From Comamonadaceae bacterium (lineage in GTDB: Bacteria > Pseudomonadota > Gammaproteobacteria > Burkholderiales > Burkholderiaceae_C), in the NCBI GenBank assembly GCA_027483665.1, contig JAIXUC010000008.1:62001-126000 (forward strand): a stretch of DNA of 64,000 nt. Direction: 5' to 3'. Position numbers and translations under genes: made by a program. A model generated the notes under the pieces. That model saw only the letters and a list, made by a program, of their open reading frames with translations, was not told where the DNA came from and did not search any database. Shown here piece after piece: positions 18,154 through 26,268 of this stretch. Each line of letters opens with the position of its first letter. The stretch's first letter is position 1.

Positions 18154-18809
18154 GGTGCTACCAGCCGGTAGCCCAAACCACGCACGGTCTCGATCAGCTC
18201 GGGCGGCAGCTTTTTACGCAGGCGGCCGACAAACACCTCGATGGTGTTGGAGTCCCGGTCGAAGTCCTGGGAGTAAATGTGCTCCGTGAGTTCGGTGCGC
18301 GAGACCACCGCACCGGGGCGGTGCATGAGGTAGTCGAGAACCTTGTATTCGTGGCTGGTGAGCGCGATGGTCTGGCCTCCCAGGCTGACACGGCCACTGC
18401 GCGTGTCCAGCGTCAGAGCACCGCACACCAGCACCGGCGAGGCCAAGCCGCTGGCGCGGCGAATGAGCCCGCGCAGCCGGGCCAACAGCTCTTCCATGTG
18501 GAAGGGTTTGGTCAGGTCGTCATCGGCACCCGCGTCAATGCCTGCCACTTTCTCGCTCCAGTTGTCGCGTGCCGTCAAGATCATCACCGGCATGAGGTGG
18601 CCAGCATCGCGCCAACGCTTGAGCACAGTCAGGCCGTCGATGACCGGTAGCCCTAAGTCGAGGACAACAGCGTCGAACGCGCCGCTCGTCCCCAGGTGAT
18701 GTGCGTCGCGCCCGTTGTCAGCTTCGTCCACGGCGTAACCGGCCTCCACCAAGCCGGCTCTCAACTGCTCACGCAACTGGGGTTCGTCTTCGACGATCAG
18801 GACACGCAT
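18150..18809 (-). CDS. OmpR-family response regulator (QseB/PmrA-like)
   Basis: The 219-residue regulator has a receiver domain with acidic residues at positions 7-9, phospho-acceptor Asp51 in VVLDLGLP, and the conserved Lys in GADDDLTKPF. A winged-helix DNA-binding domain follows (residues about 125-219, ending ETVRGLGYRLV). Such regulators bind direct-repeat half-sites one helical turn (about 11 bp) apart. Two such patterns occur locally, at 19201-19238 and 21503-21519. It lies 12 bp after the PepSY gene and overlaps the kinase gene. Confidence 0.93.
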   Translation of the reverse strand: MRVLIVEDEPQLREQLRAGLVEAGYAVDEADNGRDAHHLGTSGAFDAVVLDLGLPVIDGLTVLKRWRDAGHLMPVMILTARDNWSEKVAGIDAGADDDLTKPFHMEELLARLRGLIRRASGLASPVLVCGALTLDTRSGRVSLGGQTIALTSHEYKVLDYLMHRPGAVVSRTELTEHIYSQDFDRDSNTIEVFVGRLRKKLPPELIETVRGLGYRLVAP

Positions 18810-18821
18810 CGCTCGGGTTTT

Positions 18822-19175
18822 TCAGGGCTTGCTGCGTGGCTCACGGTCTTGATTTCGGTCACGTCGCTTGAGCACCTCGCCGCTGCGGGCGTCGAGTTCG
18901 AGCTTGACCAAACGGCCACCGCTTTGCAGCAGCTTGACCTCGTAGACCCATTGCCCATGCTCGCGCTCAAGCTCCAGCTCGAGCACTTGGCCTGGGTGTT
19001 CGCGCTCCAGCCGAGCCAGCACCGCTTTCAAAGGAAGCACCTCGCCGGCTTGCACCGCATCGCGGGCGCGGTCCTGGTCGCTGTCTGCCCAGACATCCGT
19101 GGCGACCAAGCCAGTCAACAGGCACAAGGCGAGCACTGCGGCACGGACGGGGACAGGTGAGCTTGGGCTGGACAC
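18822..19175 (-). CDS. exported PepSY-domain protein
   Basis: A 117-residue protein with a signal peptide (cleavage near VWADS) and one PepSY domain over about residues 35-108 (VLPLKAVLARLEREHPGQVLELELE and VKLELDARSGEVL). Small PepSY proteins are often encoded upstream of QseBC-like systems and may act as periplasmic modulators of the sensor. It is the first gene of the PepSY-regulator-kinase run and faces the SHP operon across a 141-bp promoter region. Confidence 0.85.
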   Translation of the reverse strand: MSSPSSPVPVRAAVLALCLLTGLVATDVWADSDQDRARDAVQAGEVLPLKAVLARLEREHPGQVLELELEREHGQWVYEVKLLQSGGRLVKLELDARSGEVLKRRDRNQDREPRSKP

Positions 19176-19200
19176 GACTCAGATTGTCACGTCGCGGTTC

Positions 19201-19238
19201 TGAACGCCAGATGAACAGCCGCTTCAGGCGACGTTCAA
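19201..19238. promoter_or_regulatory. four half-sites at exact 11-bp spacing in the divergent promoter (candidate response-regulator operator)
   Basis: TGAAC occurs at 19201-19205 and 19212-19216, TTCAG at 19223-19227 and TTCAA at 19234-19238. The starts are separated by exactly 11, 11 and 11 bp. The first two are direct repeats and the last two are near-copies in inverse orientation, giving one paired site facing each divergent gene set. This fits binding of two OmpR-family dimers, presumably the regulator encoded at 18150-18809. Binding is inferred. Confidence 0.55.
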
Positions 19239-19316
19239 GCGCGCTTGCTCAGACTTCACCCATCGCCATCGCAGACGACATGCCACCACCCCATATTGAT
19301 CGGAGCACGCCCCCTT

Positions 19317-19721
19317 ATGAAACACATCAGAACTGCGCTGTTGTTGATAGCCACTCTGGGCCTCAGCCTCGCTGGCAGCGCCCAGGCCAACGACACCTCA
19401 CCGACCGCCCAACTGGCGCACTGGAGTGCCCAGGCTGGCAGCCCCGGCAGACCTGAGCGCGGTCAGAGCTTTTTCAACACCCGGCAGGGCGGCGAATGGT
19501 CCTGTGCCTCGTGCCACGGCACGCCGCCGACCAAAGAAGGCAAGCACGCCAGCACCGGCAAGCCGATCGCGCCGCTGGCACCAGCCTTCAACCCAAAAGC
19601 CTTCACAGACACCGCCAAGGTCGACAAGTGGTTTCGGCGCAACTGCAACGACGTGCTCAAACGCGAATGCAGTGCCAGCGAAAAGGCCGATGTGCTGGCC
19701 TACCTGGTTGGCCTGAAGTGA
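19317..19721 (+). CDS. shp: SHP-type monoheme cytochrome c (DUF1924)
   Basis: The 134-residue precursor has a signal peptide ending near SAQAN and one heme c site, C63-x-x-C66-H67. Its C-terminal part, with RRNC, a second Cys at 118 and EKADVLAYLVGLK, closely resembles Rhodobacter sphaeroides heme protein SHP. In SHP an Asn next to a disulfide Cys is a labile distal heme ligand that swings away when oxygen or NO binds; Asn109-Cys110 match that position here. It is the first gene of an SHP, diheme cytochrome c, cytochrome b561 operon, the combination known from other proteobacteria. It would be periplasmic. Confidence 0.88.
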   Translation: MKHIRTALLLIATLGLSLAGSAQANDTSPTAQLAHWSAQAGSPGRPERGQSFFNTRQGGEWSCASCHGTPPTKEGKHASTGKPIAPLAPAFNPKAFTDTAKVDKWFRRNCNDVLKRECSASEKADVLAYLVGLK

Positions 19722-19759
19722 CCACAGCCCTGTTCACTGAAACCCTCTGGAGCACCGCC

Positions 19760-20275
19760 ATGAACCCCGCACCCACCGCCCTTCGCCTCCTCTTGGCCTT
19801 AAGTGCCAGCCTCGGCGCTATGTCTCACGCCCAGGCCGACAGCGGCCGCCTGATGCCACGCGATGTGCCCGCGGCTTACGCCCAAGAGTGCGCGGCCTGC
19901 CACACCGCGTACGCGCCGGGCATGCTGCCCGCACGCTCTTGGCAGCGCATCATGTCCACGCTCGGCAAGCACTACGGAACCGACGCCTCTTTGGACGCCG
20001 CCACCGTGCAACAGCTCAGCGGCTGGCTCCAAGCAAACGCCGGTACCTACCAGCGCGTGGCAGAAGCGCCGCCAGAAGACCGCATCACCCGATCGGCTTG
20101 GTTCGTGCGCAAGCATGACGAGATTGCAGCCCCCGTCTGGAAGCTTGCCAGCGTCAAAAGCGCTGCCAACTGCGCAGCCTGCCACAGCGGCGCCAACCAA
20201 GGCGACTTCGCCGAGCGCAGCCTGAAGTTGCCAGCAGGCCTGGAGCCGCGCCACAGCCGCCCCTGGAAAGACTAA
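19760..20275 (+). CDS. dhc: periplasmic diheme cytochrome c (DHC-type)
   Basis: A 171-residue exported protein with a signal peptide ending near SHAQA and two CXXCH heme sites, Cys44-His48 and Cys138-His142. It corresponds to the diheme cytochrome c encoded next to SHP in other bacteria and proposed to be its electron donor. The ATG at 19760 was chosen because a signal peptide follows directly. It lies 38 bp after the SHP gene and 22 bp before the cytochrome b gene. Confidence 0.88.
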   Translation: MNPAPTALRLLLALSASLGAMSHAQADSGRLMPRDVPAAYAQECAACHTAYAPGMLPARSWQRIMSTLGKHYGTDASLDAATVQQLSGWLQANAGTYQRVAEAPPEDRITRSAWFVRKHDEIAAPVWKLASVKSAANCAACHSGANQGDFAERSLKLPAGLEPRHSRPWKD

Positions 20276-20297
20276 GAGCAGCCCCAAGGAACACACC

Positions 20298-21101
20298 ATG
20301 CAAGCTTCAACAACACTCGGCGGCACCAACGACGCTGCCCCAGCGGCCGCCACATCCGCATCCACGCCCACACCCCGCCGATTGCTGACCGATGCGCCCA
20401 CGCGCATGTTCCACGGGTTGTTTGCTCTGAGCTTTCTAGGCGCCTACCTGACTGCCGATGGCGAGCACTTCCGGCTGCTGCACGTGACGCTGGGATACAC
20501 CATGGCAGGCTTGTTGGTGTTTCGCGTGCTCTACGGCCTGTTCGGTCCGCGACATGCGCGGCTGAGCTTGCTGTGGCGCAAGCTCGCAGGTGCACCGGCA
20601 TGGCTGCGCTCGGTGCGTGCTGCGCCATCGCTGTCCGCCATCAACTGGCGGGGGGCGCAGAACCTGCTCATGGCGCTGGCCATCGTCGCCCTGCTCTTCA
20701 TGGTGGTGCCGCTCACCTTGAGCGGCTTCGGGACTTACCAAGAGTGGGGCGCTGCCATCGGTGGCGCTTTCGGTGGCGGTTTTGGTGGCGACGCGCTGGC
20801 CGAGCTGCACGGGTTCTTGGGTGAAGCCCTTTTGGTGGTGGTGCTCTTGCACGTGGGGCTGGTCGCAGCATTCAGCCTGCTGCGCCGCAAGAACCAAGCG
20901 GCCGTCATGTGGAGCGGCCGAGTCGACGGGCCGGGGCCCAGCTTGGTGAAGCACGAGCGCACATGGCTGGCTGCGCTGCTGTTGATCGCGGTGCTGTCCT
21001 ATGGCGCTTGGGAGTGGCAGCAGTCCCCCAACGGGCTGATGTCCGTTCGATCATTCAGCGGCGCCATCGCGGGCGATGACAGCGGCCAAGACGACGATTG
21101 A
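20298..21101 (+). CDS. cytochrome b561-type membrane cytochrome
   Basis: The 267-residue protein has four main hydrophobic helices of the bacterial cytochrome b561 / hydrogenase b-type fold. Candidate heme ligands are in RMFHGLF, RLLHVTLGY, LAELHGFL and VVLLHVGL. After the fourth helix come a basic stretch, a fifth hydrophobic segment near residues 217-233, and a short tail ending in acidic residues. It would take electrons from the quinone pool and pass them to the diheme cytochrome c and so to SHP. The stop codon falls inside a 20-bp perfect palindrome shared with the convergent HiPIP side. Confidence 0.88.
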   Translation: MQASTTLGGTNDAAPAAATSASTPTPRRLLTDAPTRMFHGLFALSFLGAYLTADGEHFRLLHVTLGYTMAGLLVFRVLYGLFGPRHARLSLLWRKLAGAPAWLRSVRAAPSLSAINWRGAQNLLMALAIVALLFMVVPLTLSGFGTYQEWGAAIGGAFGGGFGGDALAELHGFLGEALLVVVLLHVGLVAAFSLLRRKNQAAVMWSGRVDGPGPSLVKHERTWLAALLLIAVLSYGAWEWQQSPNGLMSVRSFSGAIAGDDSGQDDD

Positions 21102-21114
21102 CGATCGTCAATCG
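21095..21114. repeat. 20-bp perfect palindrome between the cytochrome b and HiPIP genes
   Basis: CGATTGACGATCGTCAATCG is identical to its reverse complement. It covers the stop codon of the cytochrome b gene and lies 20 bp from the HiPIP stop on the other strand. As RNA it would make an eight-bp stem with a GATC loop from either direction, but no T-tract follows. It may be a weak bidirectional terminator or an operator. Confidence 0.6.
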
Positions 21115-21133
21115 GCTCGGCAAGCGCTCCGGT

Positions 21134-21451
21134 TCAGGCCGCTTTCTTCACATACGCGCTGCACCACCCTTTGCTCGACACCGACTTGCCCGGAAAGATC
21201 GCGCAAGGCCCAGCTGTATCGGCGGGCTTACCAGCGTAGATCTGGCAGTTGCCACACATCTGGGAGGCGACATGTTTCGGATACTTCTTGGCGTCAGCCT
21301 TGCTGGAGTCTGCAACGTAGCCCAAAGACAGGGCCTGTGCGTCTTTTTCGTTAACCAGGGCAGCCTGCGCTCGGGCAGCACCAACGGCCATCAGAGCCGT
21401 GGTGCAAGCCAAGGTTTGAAGCACGAAAACGCGACGGTTGGAATGGTTCAT
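21134..21451 (-). CDS. hip: high-potential iron-sulfur protein (HiPIP)
   Basis: A 105-residue precursor with a Tat signal (NRRVFVLQTLA) and a HiPIP domain whose [4Fe-4S] ligands are Cys66, Cys69, Cys83 and Cys97 (CGNCQIY, GPCAIFPG and KGWCSAYV). HiPIPs shuttle one electron at high potential in the periplasm, often between cytochrome complexes and terminal oxidases or reaction centres. The ATG at 21451 places the twin Arg correctly. A CTTAAG-N5-CTTAAG box lies about 52 bp upstream of the start. The gene converges on the SHP/diheme/cytochrome b operon. Confidence 0.92.
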   Translation of the reverse strand: MNHSNRRVFVLQTLACTTALMAVGAARAQAALVNEKDAQALSLGYVADSSKADAKKYPKHVASQMCGNCQIYAGKPADTAGPCAIFPGKSVSSKGWCSAYVKKAA

Positions 21452-21502
21452 AGCGGCCCTTGTTGGTGAACAAAACAAGCGGTCGATGCTAGCGGTCCGA
21501 TT

Positions 21503-21519
21503 CTTAAGGCTGGCTTAAG
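21503..21519 (-). promoter_or_regulatory. CTTAAG-N5-CTTAAG box upstream of the HiPIP gene
   Basis: Two identical CTTAAG half-sites are separated by five bases (11-bp period). This equals the PmrA/BasR box consensus, YTTAAK-N5-YTTAAK, bound by QseB/PmrA-type regulators. The box begins 52 bp before the HiPIP start codon, where an activator site near the -35 region would be expected. The regulator encoded at 18150-18809 is the obvious local candidate, but binding is inferred. Confidence 0.5.
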
Positions 21520-21630
21520 GGATGTGAATTGGGCGTAAAAAGAGCGGAACGTTCGCGCTCAATACCGCACCGACGAATGCCGGCATGGAACAGGGACACT
21601 GTGGAGACACTCAACGATGGCAGAAAAGGA

Positions 21631-21662
21631 AAAAGGCCCGAACGTCACCGTTCAGGCCTTTT
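21631..21662 (-). terminator. terminator after the tRNA-Ala/Glu/Asp cluster
   Basis: A stem AAAAGGCC / GGCCTTTT continues inward through GAACG / CGTTC with one mismatch and closes on a TCAC loop. On the minus strand it is followed by a short T run, and it lies 30 bp beyond the 3' end of tRNA-Asp, as expected for the end of the tRNA transcript. Confidence 0.8.
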
Positions 21663-21691
21663 CTTAACTCGTTGAATTTCAACAGAATTTT

Positions 21692-21768
21692 TGGCGGAGT
21701 GGACGGGACTCGAACCCGCGACCCCCGGCGTGACAGGCCGGTATTCTAACCAACTGAACTACCACTCC
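21692..21768 (-). tRNA. tRNA-Asp (anticodon GTC)
   Basis: The 77-nt minus-strand sequence folds as a cloverleaf with acceptor GGAGTGG/CCACTCC, the T-loop GTTCGAGTC and an encoded CCA. The anticodon loop CTGTCAC gives GTC. It closely follows E. coli tRNA-Asp. Confidence 0.97.
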
Positions 21769-21814
21769 GCGTGGGCGTTGCTACGGTCTTTGCAGACCCA
21801 AGTGCAACACAACT

Positions 21815-21890
21815 TGGCGACCCTACGGGGATTCGAACCCCGGTACTCACCGTGAAAGGGTGATGTCCTAGGCCTCTAGACGATAGGGTC
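21815..21890 (-). tRNA. tRNA-Glu (anticodon TTC)
   Basis: The 76-nt minus-strand sequence has acceptor GACCCTA/TAGGGTC, the D-arm TCGTCTAGAGGCC typical of tRNA-Glu, anticodon loop CTTTCAC (TTC) and an encoded CCA. It lies next to gltX, the glutamyl-tRNA synthetase gene, though such proximity may be chance. Confidence 0.97.
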
Positions 21891-21920
21891 AAAACCTGGA
21901 ACTGAACTCGACACAAATAG

Positions 21921-21996
<76 letters not shown>

Positions 21997-22015
21997 GCGC
22001 CGCGTCGAGCCTCGA

Positions 22016-22044
22016 AGTATAGCCAGAAAACTAAGCTGCCCGAA
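22016..22044 (-). promoter_or_regulatory. possible sigma-70 promoter for the tRNA cluster
   Basis: On the minus strand TTCGGG and TATACT are separated by 17 bp, and the -10 hexamer lies 20 bp before tRNA-Ala. The -35 element is weak and overlaps the 3' end of gltX. Read-through from gltX could also supply transcripts. Confidence 0.35.
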
Positions 22045-23419
22045 GGCGCCGAAGCACCAAATCACGACCAGCCAACTCCAGCACGGCATCCAGCGAAGGG
22101 GTCTGTGCAGTACCCAGGACGAGCACGCGAACGGGCATCGCCAATTGGGGCATCTTCAGGCCGTGCGTTGCAAGCGCCGCTTTAATGGCGGCTCCAATTC
22201 CGGCCTTGTCCCATGGCGCGGTGCTGAGATGTTCGGCCAACGTGCTGATAGCTGGGCGAACAGCATCTGTGAGGTGTGCAGCCCTGTCTTCAGGGGAAGC
22301 ATGTACGTCGGCATAAAAGCGTGCAACCCAATCGGCTAACGCCAGGGTGGTGTCGCAACGGTCCTTCAACAGGCCGCACAAACGGCTCAGGCGATCGTCG
22401 CCAACCAAGCCGCGCTGCGCCAACAAAGGGGTCAGCATCTCGGCCAAACGTTCGTCTGGACACGCCTTGAGGTGTTGCGCGTTCACCCAACGCAGCTTGG
22501 CTTCGTCAAACTGGGCCGCGCTGCGACCGAGGTGGTCTAGGTCAAACCACTGCAGAAACTGTTCGCGCGAAAAAATCTCGTCATCGCCATGGCTCCAGCC
22601 GAGGCGCGCCAGGTAGTTCACCATGGCTTCGGGCAGATAGCCCTCATCGCGGTACTGCGTGACTGGCTTGGCGCCGTTGCGTTTGCTGAGCTTTTCGCCC
22701 TGCTCGTTGAGCACGGTGGGCAGGTGGGCGTAAACCGGGGGCTCTTGGCCCAAAGCACGAAAAATGTGGATTTGCCGGGGCGTGTTGTTGACGTGGTCAT
22801 CGCCGCGAATAACGTGCGTGATGCGCATGTCGATGTCGTCCACCACGACGCAAAAGTTGTAGGTGGGCGTGCCGTCGGGTCGGGCAATGACCAGATCGTC
22901 CAGCTCTGCGTTGCTCACCTCGACCCGGCCTTTGACCCGGTCTTCCCACACCACGCTGCCTTCCAGCGGCGTGCGAAATCGCAGCACAGGCGCCACGCCT
23001 TGGGGCACCGGCGGCAAGGTTTTGCCGGGTTCTGGGCGCCACGTGCCGTCATAGCGCGGCTTTTGTTTGGCCTGCATCTGCTGCTCGCGCAGCGCGTCAA
23101 GCTCGGCCACGCTCATGTAGCAGGGGTAGACCTGACCCGCAGCCTTCAACTCTTCCAACACAGCCCTGTAACGATCCATGCGCTGCATCTGGAAGAACGG
23201 GCCTTCGTCGGGGTGCAAGCCCAGCCAAGCCATGCCTTCGATGATGACGTCCACCGCTGCTTGCGAAGAACGCTCCACATCGGTGTCTTCGATGCGCAAG
23301 ATGAAGTCGCCGCCTTGAGAGCGGGCGAAAGCCCACGGGTACAACGCAGAGCGAATATTCCCCAGGTGAATGAAGCCGGTGGGCGATGGTGCAAATCGGG
23401 TGCGGACTCGGGTGTTCAT
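22031..23419 (-). CDS. gltX: glutamyl-tRNA synthetase
   Basis: A 462-residue class I aminoacyl-tRNA synthetase that charges tRNA-Glu. The HIGH-type motif is in [19 protein letters not shown] and the KMSKS-type motif is KLSKRNGA near residue 240. Length matches non-discriminating or canonical bacterial GluRS, and nothing in the sequence separates the two. The start at 23419 fits the family N-terminus. It lies 22 bp after metZ on the same strand and upstream of the tRNA-Ala/Glu/Asp genes. Confidence 0.97.
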   Translation of the reverse strand: MNTRVRTRFAPSPTGFIHLGNIRSALYPWAFARSQGGDFILRIEDTDVERSSQAAVDVIIEGMAWLGLHPDEGPFFQMQRMDRYRAVLEELKAAGQVYPCYMSVAELDALREQQMQAKQKPRYDGTWRPEPGKTLPPVPQGVAPVLRFRTPLEGSVVWEDRVKGRVEVSNAELDDLVIARPDGTPTYNFCVVVDDIDMRITHVIRGDDHVNNTPRQIHIFRALGQEPPVYAHLPTVLNEQGEKLSKRNGAKPVTQYRDEGYLPEAMVNYLARLGWSHGDDEIFSREQFLQWFDLDHLGRSAAQFDEAKLRWVNAQHLKACPDERLAEMLTPLLAQRGLVGDDRLSRLCGLLKDRCDTTLALADWVARFYADVHASPEDRAAHLTDAVRPAISTLAEHLSTAPWDKAGIGAAIKAALATHGLKMPQLAMPVRVLVLGTAQTPSLDAVLELAGRDLVLRRLRAA

Positions 23420-23441
23420 GGGTGCATTCAAAGCCGGGGGT

Positions 23442-24680
23442 TCACAAGGCGCACAAAGCCTGTTGAAGGTCACCGCGCAGATCGTCCAAGTGTTCGAGGC
23501 CAACGGCCACACGCACCAAACCTTGCGTGATGCCGGCCGCTTGCCGCTGTGCCTCGGTGAGCCTGCCATGCGAGGTGCTGGCTGGGTGGGCCGCCAGAGT
23601 TTTGGTATCACCCAAGTTAGTACACAGCGACAACAGTTGCAAACGGTCGAGCACAGCAAAGGCCCGAGCGCGCGCCTGCTCTGGTGCATCACCACCGACG
23701 TCGAACGACAACACAGCACCACCCTGCCCGCTTTGCTGGGCCATGGCGAGTTGGTGCTGAGGATGGCTTGCAAGCCCAGGGTGGTGAACAGCGCAGACGG
23801 CTGGCTGCGCCTGCAGCCAATGAGCCAGCGCCAAGGCCTGGGCAGACTGCGCCTGCATGCGGATCTGCAAGGTCTCCAGTCCCTTGAGCACCACCCAGGC
23901 GTTGAACGGTGCCAGCGTCATGCCAGCACTCTTGAGCACCGGCAAAAACTTCTCGCGCACGAGTGCTTCGCTGGCACACAAAGCACCCGCCATGACGCGC
24001 CCCTGACCGTCGAGGTACTTGGTGCCCGAGTGCATGACGATGTCTGCGCCGAAGGCTACAGGCCTCTGCAGCGCTGGGGTGGCAAAACAGTTGTCCACCG
24101 CCAAGAGTGCGCCGTGTTGACGCGCCAGATCGGCCAGCGCAGCGATGTCGCACACCTCGGTCAAGGGGTTGGTGGGCGTTTCTGCAAACAGCAAACGGGT
24201 GTTGGGCGCGATGGCTGCTTGCCACTCGGACAGCTTGTCTTGCGCCACGAAACTCGACTGAACGCCAAAGCGTGCCAAGTCCGAGCCAATGAGCTTGATG
24301 GTCGATCCAAACATGGAGCGCGAACACACGATGTGGTCGCCCGCCTGCAACAAGCCCATGCACATCATCAAGATGGCCGACATGCCAGAGGCTGTGCCAA
24401 TGGCTGCCTGGGTGCCTTCCATGGCGGCTAGCCGCTGCTCAAAGCTGGCGACCGTGGGGTTGCCGTAGCGGCCATAGGTGAACCCGTCTTCTTCGCCCGA
24501 GAAACGCTTGGCTGCCAGCTCCGCGCTGGGCTGCACGTAGCCGCTGGTGAGGTAGAGCGCTTCCGAGTTCTCGCCAAAGGGGCTGCGCTCCACGGCCTGC
24601 CGGACGGCCAGCGTGTCGGGGTGCCATGCGGGGCTTTTATCGCCGGGTCTTGGGGGGTCTTGGGGGTTCATGGTGGTCAT
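23442..24680 (-). CDS. metZ: O-succinylhomoserine sulfhydrylase
   Basis: A PLP enzyme of the Cys/Met metabolism family (about 412 residues) that makes homocysteine from O-succinylhomoserine and sulfide. Visible markers are [11 protein letters not shown] at the start, [21 protein letters not shown], the PLP lysine in [12 protein letters not shown], and the C-terminal SLGDTKT-like [18 protein letters not shown]. MetZ rather than MetB or MetC is favoured by overall pattern and by its position after purF, common in Pseudomonas and Burkholderiales. Starts at 24680 and 24671 are both possible. Confidence 0.9.
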   Translation of the reverse strand: MTTMNPQDPPRPGDKSPAWHPDTLAVRQAVERSPFGENSEALYLTSGYVQPSAELAAKRFSGEEDGFTYGRYGNPTVASFEQRLAAMEGTQAAIGTASGMSAILMMCMGLLQAGDHIVCSRSMFGSTIKLIGSDLARFGVQSSFVAQDKLSEWQAAIAPNTRLLFAETPTNPLTEVCDIAALADLARQHGALLAVDNCFATPALQRPVAFGADIVMHSGTKYLDGQGRVMAGALCASEALVREKFLPVLKSAGMTLAPFNAWVVLKGLETLQIRMQAQSAQALALAHWLQAQPAVCAVHHPGLASHPQHQLAMAQQSGQGGAVLSFDVGGDAPEQARARAFAVLDRLQLLSLCTNLGDTKTLAAHPASTSHGRLTEAQRQAAGITQGLVRVAVGLEHLDDLRGDLQQALCAL

Positions 24681-24725
24681 CCAGCGGAACAGGCGGTGTC
24701 GTTTGGTCGCTGCAAGCCAGGCCAC

Positions 24726-26249
24726 TCAGGCCGACGGGTTGGGCAGGGCCAGGCGCGAAGCATCTTCATCTCCCTCCTGAGCAGCAGGGCGACCGGCTTG
24801 CAGGTGCGCGATATCCGCTTGCGTGATGTCGCCCGTGACGTACACCCCATCGAAGCACGAGGCGTCAAACCCGAGCAACGGCGCACCTGCCGATGGAACG
24901 CGCGCCGCCTTTCGTACAGCCCGCAACATGCCCTCGACGTCTTGGTAGATCAGCGCATCGCAGCCAATGACCTGACGAATTTCATCGACTGTGCGGCCGT
25001 GGGCGACCAACTCGTCACGGGTGGGCATGTCGATGCCGTAGACATTGGGGTAGCGCACGGGGGGCGCGGCGCTGGCCAGAAATACCTTGCGTGCTCCAGC
25101 ATCACGTGCCATTTGCACAATCTCGCGGCTGGTGGTGCCACGCACGATGGAGTCATCGACCAACAGCACATTGCGGCCACGAAACTCACTGGCAATGACA
25201 CTGAGTTTTTGCCGCACGGACTTCTTGCGCACGGCTTGCCCCGGCATGATGAAGGTGCGCCCGACGTAGCGGTTTTTCACAAAACCCTCGCGGTAGGGCA
25301 AGCCCAGTAGCTGCGCGAGCTGCATGGCACTGGGCCTGCTGGACTCGGGAATCGGGATGACCACATCGATCTCGCTGGGCGGCACCGTTGATATGACGCG
25401 TTTGGCCAAGGTCTCGCCCAAGTTAAGACGAGCTTGGTAGACCGACATGCCATCCATTTCTGAGTCGGGCCTGGCGAGGTACACAAACTCAAAAATGCAG
25501 GGGTTGAGCGCAGGAGCTTTTGCGCACTGCTGCGCATGCGCTTGGCCCTGCAGATCGACGAAAACTGCTTCGCCAGGCAGCACATCGCGCACAAAGCGGT
25601 GCCCAGTGCCTTCGAGTGCCACCGATTCGCTGGCCAACATGATTTGCCCGTCCGCTTCCGCGCGCCCCATGCACAGCGGCCGAATGCCAAACGGGTCGCG
25701 AAAGGCCAACAGGCCATGGCCCGCAATGAGCGCGATCACAGCGTAAGAGCCACGCACGCGCTGGTGCACGCGCGACACAGCCGCAAAGACGTCTTGCGGC
25801 TTGAGCGGCAGACCACGCGTCGCCACTTCCAGCTCGTGCGCCAACACATTCAGAAGAACTTCAGAGTCGCTCTCGGTGTTGATGTGGCGATGGTCGGTAT
25901 CGAACAACTCGCGCTTGAGCGCGTGTGCATTGGTGAGGTTGCCGTTGTGAACCAGCACCAGTCCAAAGGGAGCATTCACATAAAAAGGCTGGGCCTCTTC
26001 TTCGCTCCATGCGTTACCCGCCGTGGGGTAGCGCACTTGCCCCAAGCCGCAGTTGCCGGGCAAGGCGCGCATGTTGCGGGTGCGAAAAACGTCGCGCACC
26101 ATGCCTTTGGCCTTGTGCATGAAAAACTTGTGATCCAGCTGGGTCACGATGCCAGCGGCGTCTTGCCCTCTGTGCTGCAACAACAGCAAGGCGTCGTAGA
26201 TCAATTGATTGACCGGCGCTTGATTGACGATGCCGACGATTCCGCACAT
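24726..26249 (-). CDS. purF: amidophosphoribosyltransferase
   Basis: The first enzyme of purine synthesis, converting PRPP and glutamine to phosphoribosylamine. Its 507 residues begin MCGIVGIVNQ, with Cys2 as the exposed glutaminase nucleophile. The PRPP-binding motif VLLVDDSIVRGTTS lies near residue 365. No propeptide is present. It is in the classic folC-dedD-cvpA-purF order, 19 bp after cvpA. Confidence 0.97.
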   Translation of the reverse strand: MCGIVGIVNQAPVNQLIYDALLLLQHRGQDAAGIVTQLDHKFFMHKAKGMVRDVFRTRNMRALPGNCGLGQVRYPTAGNAWSEEEAQPFYVNAPFGLVLVHNGNLTNAHALKRELFDTDHRHINTESDSEVLLNVLAHELEVATRGLPLKPQDVFAAVSRVHQRVRGSYAVIALIAGHGLLAFRDPFGIRPLCMGRAEADGQIMLASESVALEGTGHRFVRDVLPGEAVFVDLQGQAHAQQCAKAPALNPCIFEFVYLARPDSEMDGMSVYQARLNLGETLAKRVISTVPPSEIDVVIPIPESSRPSAMQLAQLLGLPYREGFVKNRYVGRTFIMPGQAVRKKSVRQKLSVIASEFRGRNVLLVDDSIVRGTTSREIVQMARDAGARKVFLASAAPPVRYPNVYGIDMPTRDELVAHGRTVDEIRQVIGCDALIYQDVEGMLRAVRKAARVPSAGAPLLGFDASCFDGVYVTGDITQADIAHLQAGRPAAQEGDEDASRLALPNPSA

Positions 26250-26268
26250 GGTGGCAATTTCCCGAGGT

